From Paulinella micropora (Eukaryota; Cercozoa; Imbricatea; Euglyphida), in NCBI GenBank assembly GCA_009731375.1, contig BJOX01000174.1, forward strand, positions 211,673 through 243,700: 32,028 nt of DNA, written 5' to 3'. A program made the position numbers and the translations under genes. Positions 7,682 to 15,338 of the stretch are shown here, piece after piece. Under the pieces are notes generated by a model. That model was not told the DNA's origin. It saw only the letters and a list, made by a program, of their open reading frames with translations, and ran no database searches. Each line of letters opens with the position of its first letter. Positions within the stretch are counted from its first letter, which is position 1.

Positions 7682-8200
7682 TTACCCTCTCCCTCTCCCT
7701 CTCCCCCTCGGCAAACGCAAATTCCGAGGTGACCTCAATCCCGGGATGGTTGGTGTTGAGGTCAGAATTAGGATTTTGTTGGTCGATAAGGGTGGTGGTG
7801 TGGTTATGGCTTTATGCTGACGAGATTCGGGTATTGGCGCTGTTTGTTGCGGGACTTTAGCGTATTTGATGATTTCCGTGTCTAATATCTTATCTATAAC
7901 ACCATCGTCAAACAAGACATTATGCCGGGAAACCGTCTAGATTTACGGGTGAAGGGGGCAGAAGGGGCCGCCGCTGTCCCCCGCCGTATCGCCGTTTCCC
8001 ATTTGTCCCCGTAAATTGAACCTAGCCCACTGCTCCCCAAAAGTTTTTGCCGGGATTTCCACATACGTTCCGAACAATTTTCGCTTTTCCTTGGGCTTAC
8101 GCCCCCTCCTTGCTTTCTTTATCTCCCCCTGCTCATCGCTCAATTGGGCGACTTTGGGACTCGGAGGCTCCAAGGGGGGCGGGTTCGAGTCCACGAACAC
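7682..8200 (-). pseudogene. Copia-2 integrase-RT linker, two frames
   Basis: Two successive frames (8200-7943 and 7915-7682) cover the linker. Conserved pieces are YVEIPAKTFGEQWARF and FDDGVIDKILDTEIIKYAK, both also present in copia-1, while the rest (Pro/Arg/Lys-rich, then Thr/Pro-rich) is free to vary. The stretch 8201-8417 between integrase and this linker is Gly/Pro/Glu low complexity with a short GA run and shows no domain. Bases 7530-7681 continue the linker without a long frame. Confidence 0.6.
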
Positions 8201-8417
8201 CGGTCCCTCTTCCGCTTCATTATCCTCGTCAGTTTGCGGAGCGAGCGACTCTTCGAGGGGTGATTCCTGAGTAAGGGTCGGAACGAGAGAGAGAGAGAGT
8301 TCCTACCGGGGGATTTCCTCCCCCTGCCGGAATTCCCCCGCCCGGGTCCTCCCCTGAAACGGTTTCTTGACTTCTGGGGTCATCTGTTGCTATAGGGAAG
8401 AGGGGGGCTGTTTCCAA

Positions 8418-9458
8418 TTAATTAATAACAGAAAACATCTCGCCCGAAGCATCGTCTCTTTCGAGAGACTTAGATGCCCCCCTCTTTCCCAATTTCCAAA
8501 CGTCGAAAATAACATTACGGACATTTCCGAATATTTTCCTTGCAACCGGATCATACACCCGATAATAGCCGTTGTTTCTTTCGTACCCGAGAAATAAAAC
8601 TTTCCTCCCCCTCTCGCCTTTTCCTCTCTTTGCGTCCACCTTCATGTATGCCAAACACCCGATAGGTCGTAGGTGATGCAAAAGGGGCTTCCTCTTATGA
8701 ATGATTTCATAAGGGGATTTTCCTTTGAAGGGGCCACGGGCAAGGGGTAGGAGGTTATCAAAGTAGGTAGAGGCTTTCTCCGTCTCCGTCCACATGGACT
8801 CGAAGAGTTCGGCGTCGCTGAGAACTGCCCTTGCGGGTCCGCCACACGTTTGGTGGGCTCGTTCTATTTTAGCAATCGCCTGCTTCTCCCCCGTCGGAGC
8901 CTCCAGGAGGACTGGTTGATTTGCACCAATCCAAGTCTGAAACTCCTTATACTTACCATATTCCTGGTCACAAGTAAGGAATTTCACTTTTCTTCCTGTA
9001 TGCCGTTCAAAGAAGGCAACGGCCTTAAGGAAGCATGTGAAAAACTCATTCTTGTGGCTCAGGTAATAGTCTAACTCAAACCCGGACGCAAGACATTTGA
9101 CGGTGAACTTATATTTCTTTCCGTCCCACGATGTGGTATTCCACCAACCCTGAGTGTCCCTGGATATGTGAACCCCAGGGTGGCGTTCTACCATATGGTG
9201 ATTGTCTCTGAAATGAGGTACTTTCTTTATCTTATTCCTTAAACACCACTCGCATCTCATTATTCGTTCCCTCCACTCCTTCCCCACTATCTTTACTCCC
9301 ATATAGTCAGCCATTCGCTCCATGGCTTTTACCCCTCTGTGCTTACACATACGATGGAACACAGTGGCATGTATGTTTTCATGATAGTGAGGACAAACGA
9401 CAGGACATAAAAGCTTTACTATCCGACACTTTATCTCCCTTACTCTCAGCCCTCTCAT
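8418..9458 (-). CDS. Copia-2 integrase (intact frame)
   Basis: The best-preserved gene in the window, 346 residues. Zinc domain: H35, H40 (HRMCKH), C69, C72 (CEWC). Catalytic triad: D101 (HISRDTQGWW), D164 (LTCDQEY) and E199 (AIAKIERAH); the last two are 34 residues apart, as in copia-1. HISRD has two residues more than the copia-1 HVD before the first Asp. The C-terminal GKxPYEIIHKRKP, P-I-G-C-L-A-Y-M and KVLFLGYERNNGYYRVYDP blocks are typical of copia integrase. It would insert the cDNA and give the 5-bp duplication seen at the element's own ends. The frame ends at 8418; the linker follows in a different frame. Confidence 0.85.
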   Translation of the reverse strand: MRGLRVREIKCRIVKLLCPVVCPHYHENIHATVFHRMCKHRGVKAMERMADYMGVKIVGKEWRERIMRCEWCLRNKIKKVPHFRDNHHMVERHPGVHISRDTQGWWNTTSWDGKKYKFTVKCLASGFELDYYLSHKNEFFTCFLKAVAFFERHTGRKVKFLTCDQEYGKYKEFQTWIGANQPVLLEAPTGEKQAIAKIERAHQTCGGPARAVLSDAELFESMWTETEKASTYFDNLLPLARGPFKGKSPYEIIHKRKPLLHHLRPIGCLAYMKVDAKRGKGERGRKVLFLGYERNNGYYRVYDPVARKIFGNVRNVIFDVWKLGKRGASKSLERDDASGEMFSVIN

Positions 9459-9603
9459 CTTTCTCAGGATCTATCTTAGTAGAGTAGGGTACGTATGTAT
9501 TAGGTACGTCACATCGCCAACCACAGATGCATGGTGACAACAAACAGTATATGTTGTGATAGGTAGGTAGGTTGGTTTTCGGAGAAAGGTGAGAGGTTGG
9601 GCG

Positions 9604-10086
9604 TCAAGCTTGTTCCCCCGAGTCCGACGTGTCATCATCGTTGGGCTCGGGAGTCTCGCTCGTTGGGGGCATAGTAGTGGGGCAGTCCGTGGGTTCATAC
9701 CATTCGTTAGGATTGAGTGGTGGGGTGCCTGGGGAATCAAACACCGTCAAGTGGTTTGGGAGTGCTCTCCCTCTAGCCACAATCTGATCTTCCTCTATAA
9801 GAATGGGCTTTTTGAGCACTATCACTTGGTTGTTCTGATATATGACGTCGAAGCCCTTACGTACCCATGCCGAAGTGGCAACTAACCTGTATTTTAGGTG
9901 TGGATTGTAAGTGGTATGTGCATCGAGGACACTGACTTCCTCCCCATGAGCTCCCGACAGGTTCATTAGAACCTTTCCTTTGTACTCGGTTCTTATGCTC
10001 CCTTTCGCTATACGGAATTTCTGTAGGGCAACGTAGATCTATCTGGGGACTGTTTCGCTTGCACCACTATCGTCTACCCACACTAT
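9604..10086 (-). pseudogene. Copia-2 aspartic protease with internal amber codon
   Basis: The active site is encoded at 10083-10060: VWVDDSGAS, where the catalytic D-S-G is GAT AGT GGT (10071-10063). Six codons later TAG (10041-10039) interrupts the frame, which then stays open to 9604: MNLSGAHGEEVSVLDAHTTY, LKYRLVATSAWVRKGFDV, IVARGRALPNHL. The pattern mirrors the copia-1 protease. Entry into the frame from the upstream domain also needs a one-base shift near 10085. Bases 9459-9603 link to integrase without a long frame. Confidence 0.7.
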
Positions 10087-10302
10087 AGTGTTATTGTCAG
10101 TTTACGGTCAGGGTTGCTGTCCATCAACATGATAGAACACTCAGTGTGTGGGTTGTCCTGTGTTTGTTCTAGAGTGGTGGTGTCCATGTCTTGTGGGCTC
10201 TGGGGCTCATCTTTTTCTGTCGGTATCACACCACCCAACACAGCCTCGAGATCCTCTACCTCTTTCACCATGTAAGGGAAGGATGAAACAATGCCCCGTG
10301 CA
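10083..10302 (-). pseudogene. Copia-2 shared domain, part after the foldback insertion
   Basis: The minus strand resumes with FARGIVSSFPYMVKEVEDLEA, aligning with FAEQLVESMPHLAQIHNEV of copia-1. An acidic linker (EKDEPQSPQDMD) follows, leading to the protease. It is separated from the first half of the same domain by the 301-bp foldback at 10306-10606; the coding on both sides meets in frame if one AAT copy and the insert are ignored. Confidence 0.6.
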
Positions 10303-10305
10303 AAT

Positions 10306-10606
10306 CACAGCCAAACGATACCCCTCCCATACCCGGGTATGATACCCTGGGGTATGATACCCCCATCTTGCCCCATCCCCCCCAACCACCCCCGCCATTC
10401 ATTTCCCCCCATACCCCTGGAGTATGAAACCCCCCCACCCCCCCTCCCCCCCGAGGGGCATGGGGGTGGGATGAATGGCGGGGGGGGTTGGGGGAGGGNN
10501 NNNNNNNNGATGAATGGCGGGGGTGGTTGGGGGAGGAGGGGGAAGATGGGGGTATGGGGCCTTGGGGTATGATACCCGGGTATGGGAGGGGTATCGTTTG
10601 GCTGTG
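10306..10606. mobile_element. Foldback/MITE-like element with 3-bp target duplication
   Basis: Terminal inverted repeats of about 42 bp begin CACAGCCAAACGATACC at 10306 and end with its complement GGCTGTG at 10606; they differ at one position. Both ends are flanked by AAT (10303-10305 and 10607-10609). The interior is C-rich on the left and G-rich on the right, so the whole element is a long hairpin. Ten N (10499-10508) sit in the right arm, between two near-copies of a 30-base G-rich stretch, again an unmerged overlap. CAC-ends with a 3-bp duplication fit CACTA/EnSpm-type non-autonomous elements; a transposase is absent. It split the copia-2 reading frame. Confidence 0.8.
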
Positions 10607-10609
10607 AAT

Positions 10610-11113
10610 GGGTTATTGTGTTTAGTAGCAAGAGTAATAACGCAGTCATGCATAGCATAATAATTATATAGCTCTGAAAAAAACTCGTCATACTCTCCCT
10701 CCTGGCTCGCAATCAACCCATCTCTCACAGTTCTGCTCTTAAGCCCCTGACTGAAAGCAGTGACTAACCTTTGTATTTCTTCAATGGGGGGTAGTCCCCC
10801 ACCACTTAGCACCCGTTTTCCGTCCTTCACCCAAACGTTACTACACTCAGCACTACCTGACTCTCCCTCTTCCGTGACCACAGAAGGTCCAAATAAAGAT
10901 GGTGAAGGTGTATTAGGTAACACAGTGGTAGGTTGCAAAGGCGTGATGTGAGTCAAAGTTGACACAGACAAGAGAGGTACAGACAATCCAGGGTCTCTCA
11001 CACCAACTACTCCCTCTACTACTCCCCCTACTCCTCCCCCTACTCCCCCTACTCCTACTTCCCCTACTTCTCCCCCTACTCCCACTCCCTCTATATGTGT
11101 AGCAGTAGTAGTG

Positions 11114-11154
<41 letters not shown>

Positions 11155-11158
11155 TACT

Positions 11159-11207
<49 letters not shown>

Positions 11208-11265
11208 GAATGAGAAGAGCGGTAGTTGTGATGCTGGGCTGAACAGGGGTAGCACTTCTCTCCAC
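10610..11265 (-). pseudogene. Copia-2 poly-Thr tract and shared domain, first part
   Basis: From 11265 downward: a Thr-rich run coded by about 30 ACT-type triplets (11210-11100), a Gly/Val-rich low-complexity run, then GPSVVTEEGESGSAECSNVW and IEEIQRLVTAFSQGLKSRTV, V-R-D-G-L, GEYDEFFSELYNYYAMHDCV and LATKHNNPF. The last blocks align with copia-1 1096-1270. The triplet run reads as Thr, Tyr or Leu in the three frames, so slippage there does not itself shift frame. The reading is cut at 10609 by the foldback. Confidence 0.65.
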
Positions 11266-11825
11266 AATGTGATATGTGTAAACAAAGTGGCAGGTTCATA
11301 GTACATAGCATCATGAGGAGGGAGCAATCCTAAGTTCAGTTTCTCTCTGTACTTGGTTAATATCTCCTCTCTCTTCCTCTCTTGGTCAACGTGAAGTGAA
11401 CAGAAGTCGTGGTCTATCAGTCTAGCTGCACACCTCCCACCTTGCACTCCCTTCCTCGCCGCCCCCAACCTCCATGAGCACCTAACCCCTGTGTCTGGCA
11501 CTGTTGCCTCACACTGTTTACTGCTCGTGACATGACAACTGTCTATCCGTACTGGTCTACAGTGGAGGTTGAGGGGTGGGCCACCTACTTCTCACAACGT
11601 GACAGGGTTGTACCCTTTCACGAGGATTTTTACGTAACATACCCTTGTACGCCTGAGGGCCCAATTCCCTTCCAAAGGTATGATTTGGTTTAGGGGAGTT
11701 GGGTCGCCAGCCATATCAAGGGTGGTCAAAAACTTATTCTCGTGAAGGGGTGGAATAGTGGGGCGAGTGTGTGTGGAGTCGTTTTGTGTAGATGACGCAT
11801 GCCCTTTCTGCTCTCCTCTACGCAC
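11154..11825 (-). pseudogene. Copia-2 Cys/His-rich putative zinc domain
   Basis: One frame runs from 11825 to about 11280 with a single TGA at 11594-11592. Before the stop: ENKFLTTLDMAGDP, RRTRVCYVKILVKGYNPVTL. After it: LHCRPVRIDSCHVTSSKQCE, then R-C-S-W-R-L-G and RCAARLIDHDFCSLHVDQE. The last part has spacing C-x15-C-x9-C-x2-H (11480-11391), resembling small zinc motifs of the C...C...(Y/F)C-x2-H kind. Near 11280 coding moves to the frame with the Thr run. I do not know such a domain from standard copia Gag, and no clear equivalent is seen in copia-1. Confidence 0.5.
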
Positions 11826-12018
11826 ACTACCCTCACCACCTCCTCCCTCTCTACTTCCTGCGCCAGGTGGCTTAGATGCGTGAGATAAAAGTGGTATGAG
11901 GGTGTTAGTTGAAGGGGGGGGGGGGGTCGTCTTCCTTCTTCCCTCTGTCTGTCTCTTCTCTTTCTCTCTCCATCATCATAATGGCCATGTGATGAATCCC
12001 CCACTCACCATCCACTTC

Positions 12019-12423
12019 TTATTCTTCCTCAGACTCAGAAGGGGGTTGGTCAGTTGGGTATTCGTCTTCTTCTTCCTTTTCAGAGTGAGAGGATGGATCA
12101 GAAGAGTCAGAGGATTCAGCGTTTAGGCTTATCATATTATTCTTTTTAATGAAATCTGATTCTTTCAGCTTTCGTCTTTCTCCTCTGCTGTCTTCTTTCT
12201 CGTTCTTCTTCTTGTTTGCTCTTTCTTCTTTCTTCTTGTGTCTGTCTGTCTTCTCACTCTGCCTGTCGTCTCTCTTCTCCTTTACATGCAACTTCTCAGA
12301 GACCCTAGTCCTCCTTATGGGGCATCTCAAAGGACCGTGTCCGTCCTTGGGACAATCTTTGAGTTGACACCTCACGAGGCAGAAAGCTATTTTGTGGTCA
12401 GGAGATAGGCAGTTCCAGCAATA
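12019..12423 (-). pseudogene. Copia-2 nucleocapsid with two zinc knuckles and basic/acidic tail
   Basis: At 12423-12330 the minus strand gives YCWNCLSPDHKIAFC, an exact C-x2-C-x4-H-x4-C retroviral knuckle. It is followed by C-Q-L-K-D-C-P-K-D-G-H-G-P-L-R-C, a C-x4-C-x4-H-x4-C variant. These bind the packaged RNA. A Lys/Arg/Glu-rich region and an acidic end (SHSEKEEEDEYPTDQPPSES) follow. A TAG lies directly upstream of the first knuckle (12426-12424), so the link to capsid is broken. Bases 11826-12018 continue as an Arg-rich then Pro-rich stretch without a confident frame. Confidence 0.7.
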
Positions 12424-12553
12424 CTATCCTCTCCCTCGCCATAAGTTTGTGACAGCTTGCCGTTCTTCCTGCCCTGAGCTACTCCTACTCTGTGTTGATG
12501 GTGATAGGGTCACTCTTAGAACTACCGGATCCATAGAGTTTACGCATTCTAGT

Positions 12554-12997
12554 CTATGATACGTTGCTCTGAGCTAACTGTTCTACTACCTTGAGAAACT
12601 CTGACAGCTTAGGTCTTTGAGTAGGCAAAAGAGAACACCAGGTGTTGCGATAGTAGGCTTGATAAGGAGGTAGATGCTTTAATTTCTTCATTATCATGCC
12701 TGTCTTCATCATTTCTGGTATCACTCCCATCGTCTTCTCCTGCGTCTTGATAGTAGTAAGATAGTCAGCTAACCAACTACTCACCTTACTAACCTTCTTG
12801 GGATACGAATAGTATAGTTTCTCCTGGTCCTCTTCAAACCTTATGAGGTCGAGACCTCCATAATGTTTTTTGAGGGCGAGGAAACACGCTACACCATCTG
12901 TATCCCCCTGTCTCATGATGGTCATCACCTTTCTATCATGTGCGCATGATTGGAGTAGGAAAGCATAGAGCAACGGGGGCAGAAGCAGCTTTTGCAC
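12554..12997 (-). pseudogene. Copia-2 Gag capsid, C-terminal part
   Basis: From about residue 20: HDRKVMTIMRQGDTDGVACF, ALKKHYGGLD, SWLADYLTTIKTQEKTMG, M-K-T-G-M-I-M-K-K-L-K-H-L-P-P-Y. The pattern A-x-x-x-W/F-x-x-L...Y, then two helices ending in I-x-x-L-P-x-x-Y, matches the copia Gag family (UBN2/Retrotran_gag_2). It would form the shell of the virus-like particle. The first 18 residues are out of frame with the true N-terminal half. Bases 12427-12553 carry a short unframed link. Confidence 0.65.
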
Positions 12998-13374
12998 AGT
13001 CTCGTAGTTTCTTGACTCTCTCCTTTCTTTCTCTTATCTTGATCTTCTACCTTTACTACTCTCTCCTCTTCGTCCTCTCCGTCTTCCTCTTCCTTTTTGG
13101 GTGACATGAAAGTTGCATCAGTAGGAGATTCAGGTCGTTTGGGTGGTTGTATAGGTTTAGCTAAGGGGTGAGACTCAAAGCCCGGAATCATGGAAAGGAT
13201 TTCTGGGTGTCTAACACCTATAACTGATGTAAAGGTGTATTCAAACACCTCCAATTCTTTTCCATGATCGAACTTTGGAGGGTCTAGCCTCATCTTTACC
13301 AGATCAGAACCTTGATACGCCATATTGTTCGGGCGTACCAAGGGCGGAAGGTAGGAGGGAGGCTCAACTACCAA
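12925..13374 (-). pseudogene. Copia-2 Gag N-terminal part
   Basis: First frame after the leader. PPSYLPPLVRPNNMAY, LDPPKFDHGKELEVFEYTFT, VIGVRHPEILSMIPGF: a hydrophobic 'PP-x-F-D' entry like that of other copia/retroviral Gags, then an acidic-basic spacer (KKEEEDGEDEEERVVKVEDQ). The last 25 residues (after ETTRLCK) are probably past a frameshift, since the capsid continues in the overlapping frame. The methionine used is a GTG at the frame limit or, more plausibly, a downstream ATG (N-M-A-Y). Confidence 0.6.
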
Positions 13375-13448
13375 TGTTGCTTTCTGTATGGGTAGAGAAG
13401 CGAGATGAAGTTAGGAAATAATTAGTTATTGACGTTATGCTAGCAACT

Positions 13449-13605
13449 AGGTGGCAGCCTTCCGCACAGTCCGCCTAGTGTGACTGGTGGTAGCCTTCCG
13501 CACACACACCAGACTGGTGGTAGCCTTCCGCACACACACCAGATTCAAATATTTGGTGACGGCCTTCCGCACGCCAGTTCGTATCTTCGGTGGCAGCCTT
13601 CCGCA
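13449..13605 (-). repeat. Five-copy 18-bp repeat in copia-2 leader
   Basis: GGTGGYAGCCTTCCGCAC occurs at 13449, 13485, 13515, 13554 (GGTGACGG variant) and 13588, with spacing of 30-39 bases. It lies between the primer-binding site and gag. Such leader repeats can be protein-binding sites (the Drosophila gypsy insulator is the known case) or packaging signals; which applies here is unknown. Confidence 0.8.
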
Positions 13606-13660
13606 CGCCCCGATAGTACGCAATAAGTGAATAAAGTCTACTAGACCTAACGTTCACGCT

Positions 13661-13676
13661 ACAAGGCTCTATAACC
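13661..13676 (-). promoter_or_regulatory. Copia-2 candidate primer-binding site
   Basis: Immediately after the 5' LTR end (GTCTCACA) the minus strand reads GGTTATAGAGCCTTGT. It does not begin TGG as for a tRNA 3' end. It resembles the copia/Ty5 type, GGTTATGAGCCC, which pairs with the anticodon region of initiator-Met tRNA, with two differences. Confidence 0.5.
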
Positions 13677-13935
13677 TGTGAGACTAACTTAATAATCTGC
13701 CGTATACTAGCTGTGTCCTACAGTAGAAACTTTATTGAGAAAAGGCGCCAAGGGAACAGCCCGATTACATACTAGGCCGGACATAAGTAATGGCTCTAAC
13801 GACACACATTACCTATGCCGGACCATACTGACTATNNNNNNNNNNGGGACATAAGTAATGGCTCTAACGACACACATTACATATGCCGGACCATACTGAC
13901 TATACGGTTAATTATATATATTAATAGGTCTAAAA
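13677..13935 (-). repeat. Copia-2 5' LTR (with unmerged gap overlap)
   Basis: Counterpart of 4568-4754. It contains ten N (13836-13845) flanked by 57-base near-identical copies (13779-13835, 13847-13903; one mismatch), so its true length is about 187 bp. The element's first bases are TTTTAG instead of TGCTAG in the 3' copy, so the terminal TG has mutated. It is followed by GGATA (13936-13940). Confidence 0.85.
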
Positions 13936-13940
13936 GGATA

Positions 13941-14246
13941 TGTGCTACAGCTTTGTGTAACTTGCATCCTAACAACCTTCACCACTCCGGTAAACGGTTA
14001 AGTGTAAAATATATAGGATTTACAGGCATGTTGGGCTCCAAGCTTCCAAGCTTCCCCCATATCCTTTATCCTAATGTAACATTAAAACCGAAAGTATACT
14101 TCAAAACCCGGCCGGAAATGTGATAAGAATTCATCTTCTTAATAATATACATTTAATAACAAGGAACTTGATCGCTTCCATGAGTGAATTCCCGTAAAAA
14201 CTAATAGCAAAATAATGATGTAGTATACCGTGGGTGTTACATAGCA
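13941..14246 (-). repeat. Gypsy 3' LTR, proximal part
   Basis: Non-coding. On the minus strand it begins TGCTATGTAACACCCACGG right after a strong polypurine tract, as for a gypsy LTR. It is interrupted at GGATA by copia-2 and continues at 4562 downward. Confidence 0.65.
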
Positions 14247-14282
14247 CCCCTTCCCCCTCCTTTGAGATCGCTCGATCTCAAA
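14247..14282 (-). promoter_or_regulatory. Gypsy polypurine tract with adjacent palindrome
   Basis: The minus strand reads AAAGGAGGGGGAAGGGG (14264-14247), ending at the LTR TG. Directly before it, TTTGAGATCG and CGATCTCAAA (14261-14282) form a 10-bp-arm palindrome with a 2-base loop that shares the AAAGG edge. Confidence 0.75.
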
Positions 14283-14838
14283 TCATGGAGTAATACCAAC
14301 GGAGACTACATCTACGTATAATCTCGGTTAGTACCGGCATATGGGCCCGGGGAATCCCAGCCCATTGTCCACCATCCCAAGAGCTATCCATGCTCGACCC
14401 TCGATCAAATCTACCAAGAGTCATCCAACAGATTAAAGGCTTGTGCTTCATGTGGGCTAAGTTCTTAGACTTAATGTTGCCCGAAGATCGTGAACTAACA
14501 ATCGGAAAGTCCCCGTCTCCTAATCCTACGCGCGCGATTTCCCGAAGTCACAGTCCCATAGTCTGATTGACCACCAACCAGACCCTGTCTAATCCGTCAA
14601 ATGTGAATGGTGCCTTGGCCCCGAGATCCGACTTGACCGAACCCCAAAGTCCAAATCTTAAAACGACGATGGCCTTTTCGTCGAGTTCTCCCGTACCGTG
14701 TCCGTAAAGTTGTATAGTTTAGTAGGACCCCCAGTACTCGATATCCCAAACATAATAAATGGTCAATGTGTGCCCAACTTCCATTCTCCGACCCGAATTC
14801 CGTTCCTCCATCCAGCTCCGTATCCCCGATGCCACCTT
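14283..14838 (-). other. Gypsy 3' region, broken coding
   Basis: No long frame. Short protein-like pieces appear on the minus strand: YYVWDIEYWGS near 14757-14720, then IVVLRFGLWGSVKSDLGAK and FTFDGLDRVWLVVNQTMG (14680-14560) ending in TGA. They read like one diverged polyprotein tail with frameshifts. I recognise no integrase motif. Confidence 0.4.
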
Positions 14839-15338
14839 TTACTTCAGGCTCGGGTGTTTCTTCCCACGCATTGTCTCAGTCGCGTGTGCACCCCCGATTA
14901 GCCTTAAATCTACCCCGCTCTGCTTGAGCACGTCCCAAACATTCTGCGGGATCTGCCCGTCATGCAGCTCGAAGGGACAATCCAACACTCCCCTCGGCCA
15001 CGCCGATATTGTCCATGCCTCGTGATCCTTGTCACACTTCCGTGTAGCCGGATCTATCTTGGCATCCCAAACCTCCTTGTTTTTAGCATCCCACCATACC
15101 GGGACATACTCGCGGTACATCCGGTTGTCAACCGTATCCTTATCCCAAGACCGGTAAAACTGCAGCATTGATGGAAGATTCCTAAGCGCACTGTCCGACG
15201 ATCGCACTGTCCGACGATCGAGTCTTCCTTGAGTCCTTGGTCAGCCCCACCACCTTCATCACAAAGAGAACGTCCCTGTCTCCTTTTGTAACGAATCTGG
15301 TCGGGGGCCTCACCAGATAGAACTAATCCAAAACCCAC
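14839..15338 (-). pseudogene. Gypsy C-terminal domain of unknown function
   Basis: With the 16-base duplication at 15188-15219 allowed for, one reading covers RFVTKGDRDVLFVMKVVGLT, then RSSDSALRNLPSMLQFYRSW, REYVPVWWDAKNKEVWDAK, KCDKDHEAWTIS, CPFELHDGQIPQNVWDVLKQ and SGVDLRLIGG. It is rich in Trp and Asp, and has neither the H-H-C-C nor the D-D-35-E spacing of a gypsy integrase, although integrase is expected at this place. The duplication shifts the frame, so both visible frames are partial. Its function is unknown. Confidence 0.4.

Larger units (their letters stand above)
4568..13935 (-). mobile_element. Copia-2: full-length Ty1/copia retrotransposon
   Basis: A complete 9.4-kb element on the minus strand, bounded by near-identical direct repeats (4568-4754 and 13677-13935) and the 5-bp target duplication GGATA (4563-4567 and 13936-13940). 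Internal order from the 5' end (high coordinate): primer-binding site, leader with five short repeats, capsid, zinc knuckles, Cys/His domain, poly-Thr tract, shared pre-protease domain, protease, integrase, RT, RNase H, microsatellites, polypurine tract. The LTRs differ at about 10 positions, so the insertion is not recent. Numerous stops and frameshifts, plus a foldback insertion at 10306-10606, make it inactive. Confidence 0.85.

Noticed and set aside
9589-9885. Plus-strand frame opposite the copia-2 protease
   Set aside because: Antisense shadow; the minus strand carries the DSGAS motif and family similarity.
10913-11314. Cys/His-rich reading HCGEKCYPCSAQHH in a third frame
   Set aside because: It lies opposite the frame choice supported by the match to copia-1, and the following poly-Tyr is a shadow of the Thr run.
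11896-12367. Plus-strand frames rich in Phe/Ser/Leu over the copia-2 Gag
   Set aside because: They are the complements of the Lys/Glu/Arg-rich minus-strand Gag and show no domain.
13449-13605. CRISPR-like array (five 18-bp repeats with spacers)
   Set aside because: Repeats are too short and variable, spacers are partly repeated, and it lies in a eukaryotic retrotransposon leader.
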